The translations under genes and the position numbers were made by a program. Shown piece by piece: positions 1 to 8,703 of a stretch of 64,000 bases of DNA. Source of the stretch: Terriglobia bacterium (GTDB taxonomy: Bacteria; Acidobacteriota; Terriglobia; Terriglobales; Acidobacteriaceae); contig JAIQGE010000023.1 of the NCBI GenBank assembly GCA_020072815.1, positions 62,001 to 126,000 on the forward strand, given 5' to 3'. The first letter of the stretch is position 1; every line of letters begins with the position of its first letter. Under the pieces are notes generated by a model. The model had not been told where the DNA came from and ran no database searches. It saw nothing but the letters and a program-made list of their open reading frames with translations.

Positions 1-209
1 ATGAGTTCCTTACCCGTATCAAGATCCTTGCGGGAGATGCTCTGGAGCGGTTCAGCCTTGTAGCCAAGGTTGTGCAGAATGCCCTGGATGAGCCGCTCAT
101 GCTTCCACGTGAGACCTCCATAAAGAAGGGTCACGCCGTCGCGCTCTTCCGCTCTGAATGGCTTGGCTTTGTATCCGGTGTAATGATGAATGACGGTCTT
201 CGCAGCCAT
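1..209 (-). CDS. N-terminal fragment, CoA-dehydratase-activase-like protein (partial)
   Basis: An ATG at 209-207 opens a frame that runs off the left edge of the window (69 codons seen). A good ribosome binding site, AGGAG, lies about 8 nt upstream. The visible protein starts MAAKTVIHHYTGYKAKPF and contains GGLTWKHE and KDLDTGKEL. From memory this resembles proteins related to 2-hydroxyacyl-CoA dehydratase activases, but the diagnostic Cys residues and nucleotide-binding motifs would lie outside the window. It is the most downstream gene of a run of same-strand genes. Whether it belongs to the sulfation/TOMM locus or only follows it cannot be decided here. Confidence 0.45.
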   Translation of the reverse strand, partial: MAAKTVIHHYTGYKAKPFRAEERDGVTLLYGGLTWKHERLIQGILHNLGYKAEPLQSISRKDLDTGKEL

Positions 210-276
210 GGATAGCTCCTAAACTCAAGTCAATGCAACACGTCTGATGTCAAAGTGCGATTTCACACGACAACCT

Positions 277-684
277 TCACCGGCGACCGCTCCAGGTGCG
301 AAACACGCGTATGTCCTTAAGATCATCGAAAGCATTTCCGGTATAGCGCAGGGCGCGATCATCCCAGTAAACGGTGGCCACCGGCTTGCTCCCGCTGTTT
401 CGATACGAGGAGTTCCTGTTGATTTCATCATAAGGAACCCCGTACTTGCGCAGATAGCCGTTGATCTCCTTCTGCGCTCGGGTGGTATGCACCACGATCT
501 TCCAGCCTTCATTTCTGAGGATGCGCAGCACCTCCACAACGTCGGAACGGGGTTTGCCCAGGACGCCGGCCCCTTTCCAGCCATCGTAGTCGGCCAGGAC
601 GCCATCGAAATCGACGGCAACCGTCGGCTGCCGCTGCGCGTCATCGCCGAGAGCTGCCGCACCGGGAATCGTTTTGCTGGCCAT
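277..684 (-). CDS. HAD-like hydrolase
   Basis: A 135-residue protein with the HAD nucleophile motif VAVDFDGVLADY near residue 23, a motif-II-like VVHTT, and an acidic VYWDDRA near the C-terminus that can serve as motif IV. There is no large cap domain, so it is a small HAD phosphatase-like protein with unknown substrate. I chose the ATG at 684 because GGAG lies about 9 nt upstream and the protein then starts shortly before motif I; the open frame extends further but would overlap cysNC. It begins 17 nt after the cysNC stop on the same strand, so it is probably cotranscribed. One guess is a phosphatase acting on a product of sulfation such as 3'-phosphoadenosine phosphate, but HAD folds are not the usual family for that and nothing here proves it. 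Confidence 0.75.
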   Translation of the reverse strand: MASKTIPGAAALGDDAQRQPTVAVDFDGVLADYDGWKGAGVLGKPRSDVVEVLRILRNEGWKIVVHTTRAQKEINGYLRKYGVPYDEINRNSSYRNSGSKPVATVYWDDRALRYTGNAFDDLKDIRVFRTWSGRR

Positions 685-700
685 CTCATCATCTCCAAGT

Positions 701-2590
701 TCATTCAATCGCAGCACCATCCTGCATTTCGGATAAGGAATCCGGCGGCGCCGCGGCAAAGAAAGCAAGAATGGCGGACATGACTTTGCCCACGCACGTG
801 CGCAGGCTTTCCCTGTCGGCATGGCACTCCACGTCAGGGGCTAGCGGCGCCTCATAAGGATCGTCAATGCCGGTGAACCCCGCGATCTCGCCCCGGCGCG
901 CTTTCCTGTAGAGCCCTTTCGGATCGCGCCGTTCACATACCTCCAGCGGCGTGTTTACATATACCTCAATGAAGTCACCGATCCTGGCGCGTACTTCCTC
1001 ACGCGCGACGCGATAAGGAGAAATGGCGGAAATCAGCACCACGACGCCGTTCCGGGTGAGCAACTCGGCCACCAGCCCGATTCTGCGGATGTTCTCGTCG
1101 CGGTCTTCCTTGCTGAAGCCCAGATCGCTGCAAAACAGCTTGCGGATCACATCGCCATCGAGCACCTCGACACGAAACGCGCGGGCCAGCAACTCCGTAT
1201 AGAGCGCGCTGCAGATCGTCGTTTTTCCCGCGCCACTCAGCCCGGTGAGCCACACCGTGAGCCCGCGCTGCTGCTGCTGGACCAGATTTGAGGGAAGGCC
1301 CGCAACCGGGTTCGTGTGCGGCCCCGGCAGAGGCAGTGAGGACGGAGCTGAAATAATTCCCGCTCCGGCCGTGTCGTTGTTCGAAGGATCGATGAGGATG
1401 AAACTCCCCGTTGCCCGATTGGCGGCGTACGAATCGACGAACGCCGGCTTGTGGGTCTGTATCTCCACCACTCCAACCTCATTCAGGCACAGGTTGTTAC
1501 ACCTGATCTTCTTCAGGGTGCCGGCGTCTGTCCGGTGGAGAATGCTGAGAACACTGCAGCATAGGGTTTGTCCCGCGTGCTTGATAAGATAGGGCCAATT
1601 GACTCGCAAGGGAGTTTGTGACATCCAGATCACGTCCGCGATCAGCCGGTTCGTGACCGCTGGGGGCCGCTCGGGGCAAACCAGCATGTCCCCCCGGGCC
1701 AGGTCAATCTCGTCAGCCAAAGTGAGCACCACCGATTGCGGCGGAAAAGCCTGGTCCAGGCTTCTGGCATGGAGCAGGATCTCTTTGATCCGCGTGGTGC
1801 GGCCCGAAGGCAAGGCAGTGACCTCGTCGCCGGGGCGGATGATCCCCGACGCAACCTGCCCGGCGTAGCCGCGGAAATCCTGGTTCGGACGCACCACGTA
1901 CTGCACGGCAAACCTGAAATCATGCAGGTTGCGGTCATCTTCGATGGGAAGCGTCTCCAGCAGCTCCAGCAATGACGGCCCGTTGTACCAGCCCATCTTG
2001 TTGCTGCGCCGCACTACGTTGTCGCCGGTGAGGGCGCTCACGGGAAGAAAGTAGGTTTCTACTCCGTTCATGTATCCACTGGCCGCGTTGAACTTTTCCT
2101 TGATGGACTGGAAAACCGGTTCGCTGAAGCCGACCAGGTCCATCTTGTTCACTGCAACCACCATCCTCCGGATGCCCAGCAGCCGCGTCAGGTAGGCATG
2201 TCTGCGTGTTTGTTCCAGAATGCCTTTGCGGGCTTCCACCAGGAGCACAACCGCGTCCGCCGTGGAAGCTCCGGTGACCATGTTGCGCGTATATTGCTCG
2301 TGACCCGGAACGTCCGCGATAATGAATTTCCGTTTTTTCGTGGAAAAATAACGGTAAGCCACGTCAATGGTGATTGCCTGCTCGCGCTCGGCTTTCAAGC
2401 CATCGGTGAGGAGAGAAAGGTCCATGCCGCTTGTCGTCCGCCCTGAGGCTTTGCGGATTGAATCCAACTGGTCCTGGTAAACGCCGCCTGACTCATAGAG
2501 CAGGCGGCCGATCAGTGTCGATTTGCCATCGTCCACGCTGCCGGCGGTCAGAAACCGCAGCATGTCACGCGCTTGTGCTGGAGAGCTCAA
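701..2590 (-). CDS. cysNC: Bifunctional sulfate adenylyltransferase subunit 1 / APS kinase
   Basis: The N-terminal half is a translation-factor-like GTPase ([19 protein letters not shown]), typical of the CysN subunit that drives APS formation with CysD. The C-terminal ~180 residues are an APS kinase with its own P-loop (GLSGAGKTT, near residue 450) and the family motif VLDGDVIRK. The fusion therefore turns sulfate and ATP into PAPS, the sulfate donor. Start: the TTG at 2590 overlaps the cysD stop and has a strong GGGAGGG six nt upstream, giving 629 residues; an ATG at 2563 is possible but has no ribosome binding site. No reductive-pathway genes (cysH, cysI) are nearby, while a sulfotransferase gene lies just upstream of cysD, so the PAPS is probably meant for sulfation rather than for assimilation. 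Confidence 0.95.
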   Translation of the reverse strand: MSSPAQARDMLRFLTAGSVDDGKSTLIGRLLYESGGVYQDQLDSIRKASGRTTSGMDLSLLTDGLKAEREQAITIDVAYRYFSTKKRKFIIADVPGHEQYTRNMVTGASTADAVVLLVEARKGILEQTRRHAYLTRLLGIRRMVVAVNKMDLVGFSEPVFQSIKEKFNAASGYMNGVETYFLPVSALTGDNVVRRSNKMGWYNGPSLLELLETLPIEDDRNLHDFRFAVQYVVRPNQDFRGYAGQVASGIIRPGDEVTALPSGRTTRIKEILLHARSLDQAFPPQSVVLTLADEIDLARGDMLVCPERPPAVTNRLIADVIWMSQTPLRVNWPYLIKHAGQTLCCSVLSILHRTDAGTLKKIRCNNLCLNEVGVVEIQTHKPAFVDSYAANRATGSFILIDPSNNDTAGAGIISAPSSLPLPGPHTNPVAGLPSNLVQQQQRGLTVWLTGLSGAGKTTICSALYTELLARAFRVEVLDGDVIRKLFCSDLGFSKEDRDENIRRIGLVAELLTRNGVVVLISAISPYRVAREEVRARIGDFIEVYVNTPLEVCERRDPKGLYRKARRGEIAGFTGIDDPYEAPLAPDVECHADRESLRTCVGKVMSAILAFFAAAPPDSLSEMQDGAAIE

Positions 2591-3564
2591 AAATATCCCT
2601 CCCTTTTCTTCAGCTCCATGGAAGCTTCCTGGTCGTGATCGATCACTCGGCTCTCGCGCTCCGAGCGTGTGAGCGTTTGCAGCTCTTCCACGATTTTCGG
2701 AACCGTGTCCGCAGTCGACAGCATGGCGCCCGTACAGTAAGTGCAACCCAGGGAGCGCATCCGACATGAGATTTTTTGCGCCTCCTCTCCGGGCAGCAGT
2801 TTCCCGGCGTGCTGCAGCGGAATGATCATGTTTCCGCGGATGACCACTTCGCGGAGTTCCGCGAAATAGAGAGGCACCACGGGTATGTTTTCGCGCTCGA
2901 TGTACTGCCAGATGTCCAGCTCCGTCCAGTTCGAAAGCGGAAATACTCGTATGCTTTCTTCCTTGTTGGTGCGCGTGTTATAGATGTTCCACAGTTCGGG
3001 GCGCTGGTTCTTCGGCTCCCATTGTCCAAAAGAGTCGCGAAACGAAAACACTCTTTCTTTGGCCCGCGACTTCTCTTCCTCGCGCCGCGCGCCTCCGATC
3101 GCGGCATCGACGTTGTGGGTCCTGAGCGCATCAAGGAGCGCCTGGGTCTTCAGCAGGGCGCAACAACGCGTAGTGCCGAGCCGGAAAGGATTGGCGCCTT
3201 CCTGGATTGCCTGGAGATTGGAATGCACGATCAGCCGCAAACCCAACTGGCGGCAATTCCGGTCGCGAAATTCGATCATCTCGCGGAACTTGAATCCCGT
3301 ATCCACATGCAACATGGGGAACGGGACTTTATCGGGATAAAAGGCCTTCTGCGCAAGGCGCAGCATGACGGACGAGTCTTTCCCGATGGAGTAGAGCATC
3401 ACGGGATTCGCGAACTCGGCTGCCACCTCCCGAAGTATGTGAATGCTTTCCGCCTCGAGGAGATCCAGATGGGAAAGTCGCGGGACGCGCAGGTCCGCCT
3501 CCCGCGCTCTCGCGGTGAAAACTTCCATTCCGGGCTGTGGTTTGGCCGATGTGGGCATGATCAC
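2587..3564 (-). CDS. cysD: Sulfate adenylyltransferase subunit 2
   Basis: A 325-residue PP-loop ATPase with the motif [10 protein letters not shown] near residue 58, TGFKFREM, the [14 protein letters not shown] segment and the conserved C-terminal [11 protein letters not shown] and KKREGYF tail of CysD. It adenylates sulfate, with CysN supplying GTP-driven energy. The GTG at 3564 (or the ATG at 3558 two codons later) follows the sulfotransferase stop by only a few nt, and the end overlaps the cysNC start, so the three genes form one transcription unit. Confidence 0.95.
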   Translation of the reverse strand: MIMPTSAKPQPGMEVFTARAREADLRVPRLSHLDLLEAESIHILREVAAEFANPVMLYSIGKDSSVMLRLAQKAFYPDKVPFPMLHVDTGFKFREMIEFRDRNCRQLGLRLIVHSNLQAIQEGANPFRLGTTRCCALLKTQALLDALRTHNVDAAIGGARREEEKSRAKERVFSFRDSFGQWEPKNQRPELWNIYNTRTNKEESIRVFPLSNWTELDIWQYIERENIPVVPLYFAELREVVIRGNMIIPLQHAGKLLPGEEAQKISCRMRSLGCTYCTGAMLSTADTVPKIVEELQTLTRSERESRVIDHDQEASMELKKREGYF

Positions 3565-3567
3565 GTT

Positions 3568-4629
3568 CTAATTCATTTGGGTGGCCGCCAGCGGCTGCGA
3601 TGCGGTGCTCTTCGCCAGCGTGGGTGCGAATACGTCGAGGCCGGGCCAGGCGTGGCGCGCCGCCCATTCCATGCCGGCATCCGCCTCGGCGCTCCAGCAT
3701 CTCTCCAGTTCCGTAATTTCAGCGGCGCGTGTACTCGCATCGTACGGCCGGGAAAGGTCCTTGGAATACCTGGCGACCGAAGGATGTGACACGAGCCAGT
3801 CCAGTTGCGCGTCGTCGACGGGAAGCCGGCAGAGCGCAGTGATCGCCGCCAGCGTCTGCCGTGGCGACTCCGCCACTTCGTCGCCGTCGACGAGCAGCAC
3901 GCGGGAACGATGCGGGCCGCAAAGCAGCTCCTCGGCAAGATATCTGTGCACCAGCCACAGGCATGCGGACGATTCCGCCACGCTCAATTGCTCCAGGTTT
4001 TTGCCGGCGATCCGGGGCCAGGTTGCGCCCCGCTTGAATATCTGCCGGACCCGCATCCCTGCCCAGTCCCGCCGCTCGCCTGATTTCAAAATGGACAATA
4101 TAAAATTCCGCAGCGGGATCATCAGAAATGTGATCGTTGCCTCCGGGTTGTGTTGCAGCAGCCGGTGGCCAATCATGCTGCAGCAATCCACGGGCTTCAT
4201 GACAACCATCTGATCGGGATCGTAAGTGCGTGAAAGCAACCGCAGGCATAAATCAAAGGCAGCATCCCACCAGGGCAGGGATTGGCGTTCCACCATCGCC
4301 ATCTGGGCCAGCAAACGCGGTTCCTTGAGCACGAAGCAGGATGGAAGTAGTTCGAAATAGCGGGCGAGCAGCGTTGAGCAGCAATAGGCTGAGTTCAGGA
4401 TGTAATGGGTGCGCTTGCGCGCAGCCGGCTGCCTGGTGGCAGCCAGCAAAAGATCGGCTAGCCGGAAATCGTAGGTGCCCTCTCCGGCCGGACGGGCCCG
4501 GAGATCTAGAAATACTGAATTGCGGTAACTTTCCCGGGACATGCGAAGGAACGTGAGAATACTCCGTTCCGTATCCAGCAGCAGCGGATAGAGATCAGGG
4601 GATATAAACAGGTCTTGTAATCGATTCAT
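3568..4629 (-). CDS. PAPS-dependent sulfotransferase-like protein
   Basis: A 353-residue protein. Around residues 74-90 the run HYILNSAYCCSTLLARY has the shape of the sulfotransferase 5'-phosphosulfate loop. A later segment, ITFLMIPLRNFILSILKSG, fits the 3'-phosphate-binding strand with an Arg-x-x-x-x-x-x-S pattern (R...S). No membrane anchor or signal peptide is seen, so it should act in the cytoplasm. It lies directly upstream of cysD and cysNC, whose product PAPS it would use. The acceptor is unknown. Because the same strand carries a TOMM pathway immediately upstream, a sulfated peptide is a reasonable but unproven idea. An alternative is a lipid or glycan acceptor. Confidence 0.7.
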   Translation of the reverse strand: MNRLQDLFISPDLYPLLLDTERSILTFLRMSRESYRNSVFLDLRARPAGEGTYDFRLADLLLAATRQPAARKRTHYILNSAYCCSTLLARYFELLPSCFVLKEPRLLAQMAMVERQSLPWWDAAFDLCLRLLSRTYDPDQMVVMKPVDCCSMIGHRLLQHNPEATITFLMIPLRNFILSILKSGERRDWAGMRVRQIFKRGATWPRIAGKNLEQLSVAESSACLWLVHRYLAEELLCGPHRSRVLLVDGDEVAESPRQTLAAITALCRLPVDDAQLDWLVSHPSVARYSKDLSRPYDASTRAAEITELERCWSAEADAGMEWAARHAWPGLDVFAPTLAKSTASQPLAATQMN

Positions 4630-4698
4630 GCGTGCTCCGTTCGCCAGCTTGCCGTTCGGTCAAGGCCTGAATGGCCATTTTTCTTCAAGCGTACCCAC

Positions 4699-5343
4699 TC
4701 ACCACAGGTATCCATCGAGAAATAGCGATCCCTGGATCGCGTCCATCCCCGTCCGGGCAGAGGCTATTCCGTAAGCACGGCGGGTGTCATGTACCAGTAA
4801 TTGGTTGAACTGAAGTTGCAGGTCGATCAGGCTGGCGACCCCGGCAGCATGGTTCCGCGGCCCTGAAACGCTTTCTGATATCAGCTTGATCCGCCCCGCA
4901 TCTCTGGCCTTATTGCGGGTCAGGGAAACCAGGTAATGCCACCGTGCTTCAGTGCTGTCACGCAGCAGCTCGCGCCGGCAGCCGTCAACGTAGACCCGCA
5001 GCTGCGGCGTAGTGACGTAAGAACAGCCGATGGTGTCTTTGCCCCACGCACGCAGGGCATCGGTAAGCTCGTTTAAGGCTTCTTGTGAAAAAAATCGTTC
5101 CGCGGTCGCGGTAAGGAACTGGTACGTATCCCGGCGAAACACGTACAACAATGCGGTCAAGCCGTCATTAGATTCCACGGCAGCCGTCATCTGTTTCTCG
5201 AATTGGGACCAGAGAGTGTCCACGTTACTCAAGAAATTGGTCTGCAGATAAAAAGGAGGGTCCGCAACCAGCGATGGCCCCTCCTTCCAGGGATGCAAAC
5301 TCGCCTTCATCTCTTTGAATTTCTGAACTAAAGCACTTTTCAT
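4699..5343 (-). CDS. Hypothetical protein, weakly 2OG-Fe(II)-oxygenase-like
   Basis: A 214-residue soluble protein that I cannot place firmly. The stretch LRVYVDGCRRELLRDS...YLVSLTRN recalls the core strand of some 2-oxoglutarate/iron oxygenases, in which the expected metal site is H-x-D before the SLT strand. Here that position reads LLRDS, with Leu in place of the first His, so if the relationship is real the protein may have lost iron-dependent activity. It lies between the SagB fusion gene and the sulfotransferase gene on the same strand with gaps of about 70-80 nt, so it is likely part of the same operon and may act on, or bind, the peptide product. Confidence 0.55.
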   Translation of the reverse strand: MKSALVQKFKEMKASLHPWKEGPSLVADPPFYLQTNFLSNVDTLWSQFEKQMTAAVESNDGLTALLYVFRRDTYQFLTATAERFFSQEALNELTDALRAWGKDTIGCSYVTTPQLRVYVDGCRRELLRDSTEARWHYLVSLTRNKARDAGRIKLISESVSGPRNHAAGVASLIDLQLQFNQLLVHDTRRAYGIASARTGMDAIQGSLFLDGYLW

Positions 5344-5422
5344 AAATAACCTAAAACCGCGCGTAAATTTTCACTACACAAGACACAGGCCGTTATGACT
5401 GCCGCGCAGGGAATAGCCAGGC

Positions 5423-7990
5423 TTATTTGGCGCCTTGGGCCCCATAACCAACGGCAAAGGCAAGCAGACTAGCGTGTTTGTAACCATCAAATCCGAACTG
5501 CCGCCGTGCCGCGCCGGGCACAACTCCAGCGACCAGGCAACCGGCAAGGCCCATTCCCAGCCCGGCCATCCAGAGCCGGTGGCCGGCTGATCCTGCGCGT
5601 AAAAGCAATAGCCGATGTCCAAACGAGCCATGGCGGGTGCATGCCGCAACCAGATTTCCAAAACTCCATATCACCACGGGTGCCGCTGAGAACTCGGGTT
5701 GGGGGAACAGTTCCAACGCATCTTGTTTTGAAGGAGCGGGAGCGATCCACGCCAGTTCATGGCGCGACGGCTGATATCGATAGATTCCGGGCTCGCATCC
5801 TTCCACCTTCAACGCAAGCACGATGAACGTCAGCGGAAGCCCAGCCGCGTGTTCTTCAGGCCACACATGCATGTCTTCCGCATAGGCACATTGCAACATG
5901 GTGCTGATCTGGCTCAAGGACACGGGCTCGTGGCCGTAATGGCGTGTGGAATAACGCCGGCCAAAATTATCGGAAATCAGCCTTCCTCCCCGCGCCGGTT
6001 CCGGCAATGGAACCAGGTTTTCCTCCTGCTGGTCGCGGACGAGAAGCTCCTGCGGAATGTGTGCGGGCGGCGCTTCAAGATCCTGTTCCAGCCGTCTACT
6101 TTCGCGATAGAGTGTTTGCACGATCTCATGCACGGGCAGGTCACGGAACTCATGCGCCGCTTTGCCCGATGCGGGCACACAGCCCGCCAAAGACTTTTCC
6201 TGAGAGTGATCGCTCGAAACCGCCGCCGTTCCATACAGCTCGGCTACTGCCGTCGACTGCTCCTGCCAGGGTTCGAGATTCAACTGCTCTTCCATTAAAT
6301 CGTCTGCCCAGAGCTTCGCGGTGCTGGACCGGATTCCCAGGGCTGTTGCCGCCAGATGCATCTGGCTCAGCGCGGCCCCGGCATCTAGATTTACCAGGCG
6401 GTAGCCGAATGGTCCGTACTTGCGGCTGAGCCGGTGATAAGCGCCGGTAAAGAGCACGAGAGCATCCGGCAATTCATCCCCTCTTTTGCGCACCAGGCGC
6501 TGCATGAACTCGCCTGCTTTCAGCTCGCCTCCGCGGCGGTGGAAAGCTGCCAGGGAATGCTCGCGCGGCTGGTACAAATAGAGTCCCGGGGGCAGGCCGT
6601 CCACATTGCGGGCCAGCAAGTAGAGTTCAACCGAGCCAAGATTTCCCGCGGTGGCTGCCCATCTCTTTGTCTGTTCCTCTCCTCGAGCGGATTCCCGGAT
6701 GCCGCCGGTCAACATGAGAATGGCGGCGACTTCTCGCAGTGTGAGCGGTTGATTGGAACCGACAGACCGTTCATGGAGGACGTCCAGGCTGCCGCGGTCC
6801 AGCTTCGGCATTTCACCCGGTAAAGCAAAAAGAGGGCAATTGGGCGCCCGCTTGGTCTCAAAGGTGAGCGCAATTGCTTTCTGCGCGGTCGCGGCGCCGT
6901 TGTTCGGCCCGGAAAAGGCCAGCGATTGTATGCTGACGCAGTCCTCGAAGACGGTCGCCGTGTGCAAAAGCTTACTGTTCATCGGGAAAACTGCCGGAAT
7001 CGGACGACACTTTTCGCATCCCGGAATGCGCGGCACAGACAGACGGCTGGCCTGCCACTCCTTCATGCGATATCGTTGGAAATCATGGCCGGTGGTAGGC
7101 GGCGCCATCTTGCTCAAAAGGTAGATAACTTCAACCGCCACCATGCTCAGCCAGAATTGAATTTCGTCGGCGCTCAGGGTTGCAGCACTATCCACAGGCG
7201 CAACCGTGGGAATCGGGCCATGTACGGCCTGGAAACAGCCGTAGCACGCGCTCGACTTTTCGCTGAACAACGGTCCAATGTCAGCCACATTGTCCACTGA
7301 ACCCACAGATACTCGCAACCAGGAGAGATGATGATTCCGGCACCAGTCATCGACCGAAAAGTGCCACTCAACGTCCTCGGGGCCGAACGCAAGAGAAATA
7401 ACGAGAGATTGCTCTGGCGCAACCCCCGATGCGGGAGACAACCCATTCAACGATTCCCGGTCAAGCAAGAGCACGCGGCCTACTCCCGTTGTTTCAAGCA
7501 CAGACTTCAGCGCCTGCTCCTGTCGTCCGCCGCCGAGAATGACCACTTCTGACGTTTGCAGCCTTTTATAGGCCTGCTCGCCGCTGGAGTTTGTCCCGGT
7601 TACGCCAACATGACGGCGGAAAAAATCCAGCGTTTGCTGGTTCGCGGTGGGGTCAGGTTCGGCAACCCCGTTTTCGATCAGGCCGCAGTTAAAGAGCAGG
7701 CTCACGGTGGTTTGGACGTGTTCCGCGGGAACACCCGGCACAGCAGATTCGAGTTCTAGCAGGGTCCGTGTGCCATCCAGCAGGGCCATGACTGCCGGAA
7801 GCACGTTCCGCGTTGACTTGCCGCGAAGGATCTGCAGGTAACTGGTCCCGTCCACGATCAGCTCTTCCCGGAATGGCAGCAGCACGAGTTCGCGCACCAG
7901 GCGAGGGCGTATCTTCGCCAACAGCGACGAAACGGGCATCTTGCTGAATTGTTGCCGTAAAGACGGGGCCCGAGGTCTCATCGTCACCAT
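5423..7990 (-). CDS. Fusion of TOMM E1-like leader-binding protein with two SagB-type nitroreductase domains
   Basis: An 855-residue protein. Residues ~25-340 match E1-like TOMM cyclodehydratase partner proteins (leader recognition): a winged-helix-like front (LPFREELIVDG, LLDGTRTLLELE), a Rossmann-like stretch, and two CxxC pairs (CYGC, CEKC) fit for structural zinc. Residues ~400-600 (LTLREVAAILMLTGG, GGLP-like PPGLYLY) and ~640-855 (RYSTRHYGHEPVSLSQ, GIYRYQP, AGLGMGLAG) are two SagB/ThcOx-type flavin dehydrogenase domains, which oxidise azolines to azoles. The second copy keeps more of the typical sequence. I took the ATG at 7990, with GGGG about 7 nt upstream, overlapping the preceding stop. 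A fused E1 plus double dehydrogenase keeps cyclisation and oxidation on one chain. It is cotranscribed with the second E1-like gene and ycaO. Confidence 0.85.
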   Translation of the reverse strand: MVTMRPRAPSLRQQFSKMPVSSLLAKIRPRLVRELVLLPFREELIVDGTSYLQILRGKSTRNVLPAVMALLDGTRTLLELESAVPGVPAEHVQTTVSLLFNCGLIENGVAEPDPTANQQTLDFFRRHVGVTGTNSSGEQAYKRLQTSEVVILGGGRQEQALKSVLETTGVGRVLLLDRESLNGLSPASGVAPEQSLVISLAFGPEDVEWHFSVDDWCRNHHLSWLRVSVGSVDNVADIGPLFSEKSSACYGCFQAVHGPIPTVAPVDSAATLSADEIQFWLSMVAVEVIYLLSKMAPPTTGHDFQRYRMKEWQASRLSVPRIPGCEKCRPIPAVFPMNSKLLHTATVFEDCVSIQSLAFSGPNNGAATAQKAIALTFETKRAPNCPLFALPGEMPKLDRGSLDVLHERSVGSNQPLTLREVAAILMLTGGIRESARGEEQTKRWAATAGNLGSVELYLLARNVDGLPPGLYLYQPREHSLAAFHRRGGELKAGEFMQRLVRKRGDELPDALVLFTGAYHRLSRKYGPFGYRLVNLDAGAALSQMHLAATALGIRSSTAKLWADDLMEEQLNLEPWQEQSTAVAELYGTAAVSSDHSQEKSLAGCVPASGKAAHEFRDLPVHEIVQTLYRESRRLEQDLEAPPAHIPQELLVRDQQEENLVPLPEPARGGRLISDNFGRRYSTRHYGHEPVSLSQISTMLQCAYAEDMHVWPEEHAAGLPLTFIVLALKVEGCEPGIYRYQPSRHELAWIAPAPSKQDALELFPQPEFSAAPVVIWSFGNLVAACTRHGSFGHRLLLLRAGSAGHRLWMAGLGMGLAGCLVAGVVPGAARRQFGFDGYKHASLLAFAVGYGAQGAK

Positions 7991-7992
7991 GT

Positions 7993-8667
7993 TCAATCCC
8001 CTTCTCCACTTGCCGAATCCCAGAGATGTGCGAGCTCTTCATGCATGCGGACGAAGGTCCGTGCCGGCGCGGCGCGATTCAGCCCGCATCGCGGACAACC
8101 ATGCATACCGATTACCAGACTCTTGGTAATCTCGCGGGTCAGCATATGAATCTGCCAGATTTGCCCGGCGATGGGTTCCTGGTCCAACAGTTGCTGAATG
8201 GTGTGCGACAGCCTGGCAGCCGCCATTACGGCAAATGGCTCCAGAAATCCACGGGGACCGGACTCAGGTTGCCGCGCATAGTGGTCCAGCAATGCCGTTT
8301 CCGCTTCCGACCATTCCGCATGCTGCTTGAAACGTCGCATCCAACAGCTCCAGCATGGGCCTTCGCCGGGAACCACAACAGGGCCGAGACGAAGAGCGCC
8401 CGAGACCTGAAATAAAGGTACAAATGGCCGTTGCCGCTGGTAGCTGAACTCTTCCAGCAGTTCGCACAGGTTTGGGTTGGGACGCCAGCCCGCTATCACG
8501 GTCACACGGCTATCAGGCCACACGCCGGGTATGGGAACCGTGTCGTTCATTACCACCGTTTCGATGACTTCAGACCGCTGCGCTTTCAGCCGCGCGGCAA
8601 CAGCCTGTCCGAAATCGCCTACCGAAAATATGTGAACTGTGCTGGGCGACGTGTCTCGTTTGTTCAT
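7993..8667 (-). CDS. TOMM precursor leader peptide-binding (E1-like) protein
   Basis: A 224-residue protein with the compact build of cyclodehydratase partner proteins: VHIFSVGDFGQAVAARL at the N-terminus is a Rossmann-like start, and two CxxC pairs (CWSC near residue 120 and CPRC near 197) should bind zinc. These proteins bind the precursor leader and activate YcaO. The end overlaps the start of the E1-SagB fusion gene by a few nt, and it follows ycaO by 36 nt, so the three are translated from one message. Having two E1-like proteins, one free and one fused, suggests that one may have become a scaffold or may serve a different leader. Confidence 0.85.
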   Translation of the reverse strand: MNKRDTSPSTVHIFSVGDFGQAVAARLKAQRSEVIETVVMNDTVPIPGVWPDSRVTVIAGWRPNPNLCELLEEFSYQRQRPFVPLFQVSGALRLGPVVVPGEGPCWSCWMRRFKQHAEWSEAETALLDHYARQPESGPRGFLEPFAVMAAARLSHTIQQLLDQEPIAGQIWQIHMLTREITKSLVIGMHGCPRCGLNRAAPARTFVRMHEELAHLWDSASGEGD

Positions 8668-8703
8668 CTTTAAACCCGGCTGCCCGGTTTTCCGGACCTC
8701 ATC

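Noticed and set aside
247-783. Long plus-strand frame over the HAD and cysNC ends
   Set aside because: It is the antisense of two well-supported genes and has no recognisable motif.
2591-2767. Upstream extension of cysNC to an earlier start
   Set aside because: It would run through the end of cysD and adds residues with no family similarity; the TTG at 2590 has a strong ribosome binding site.
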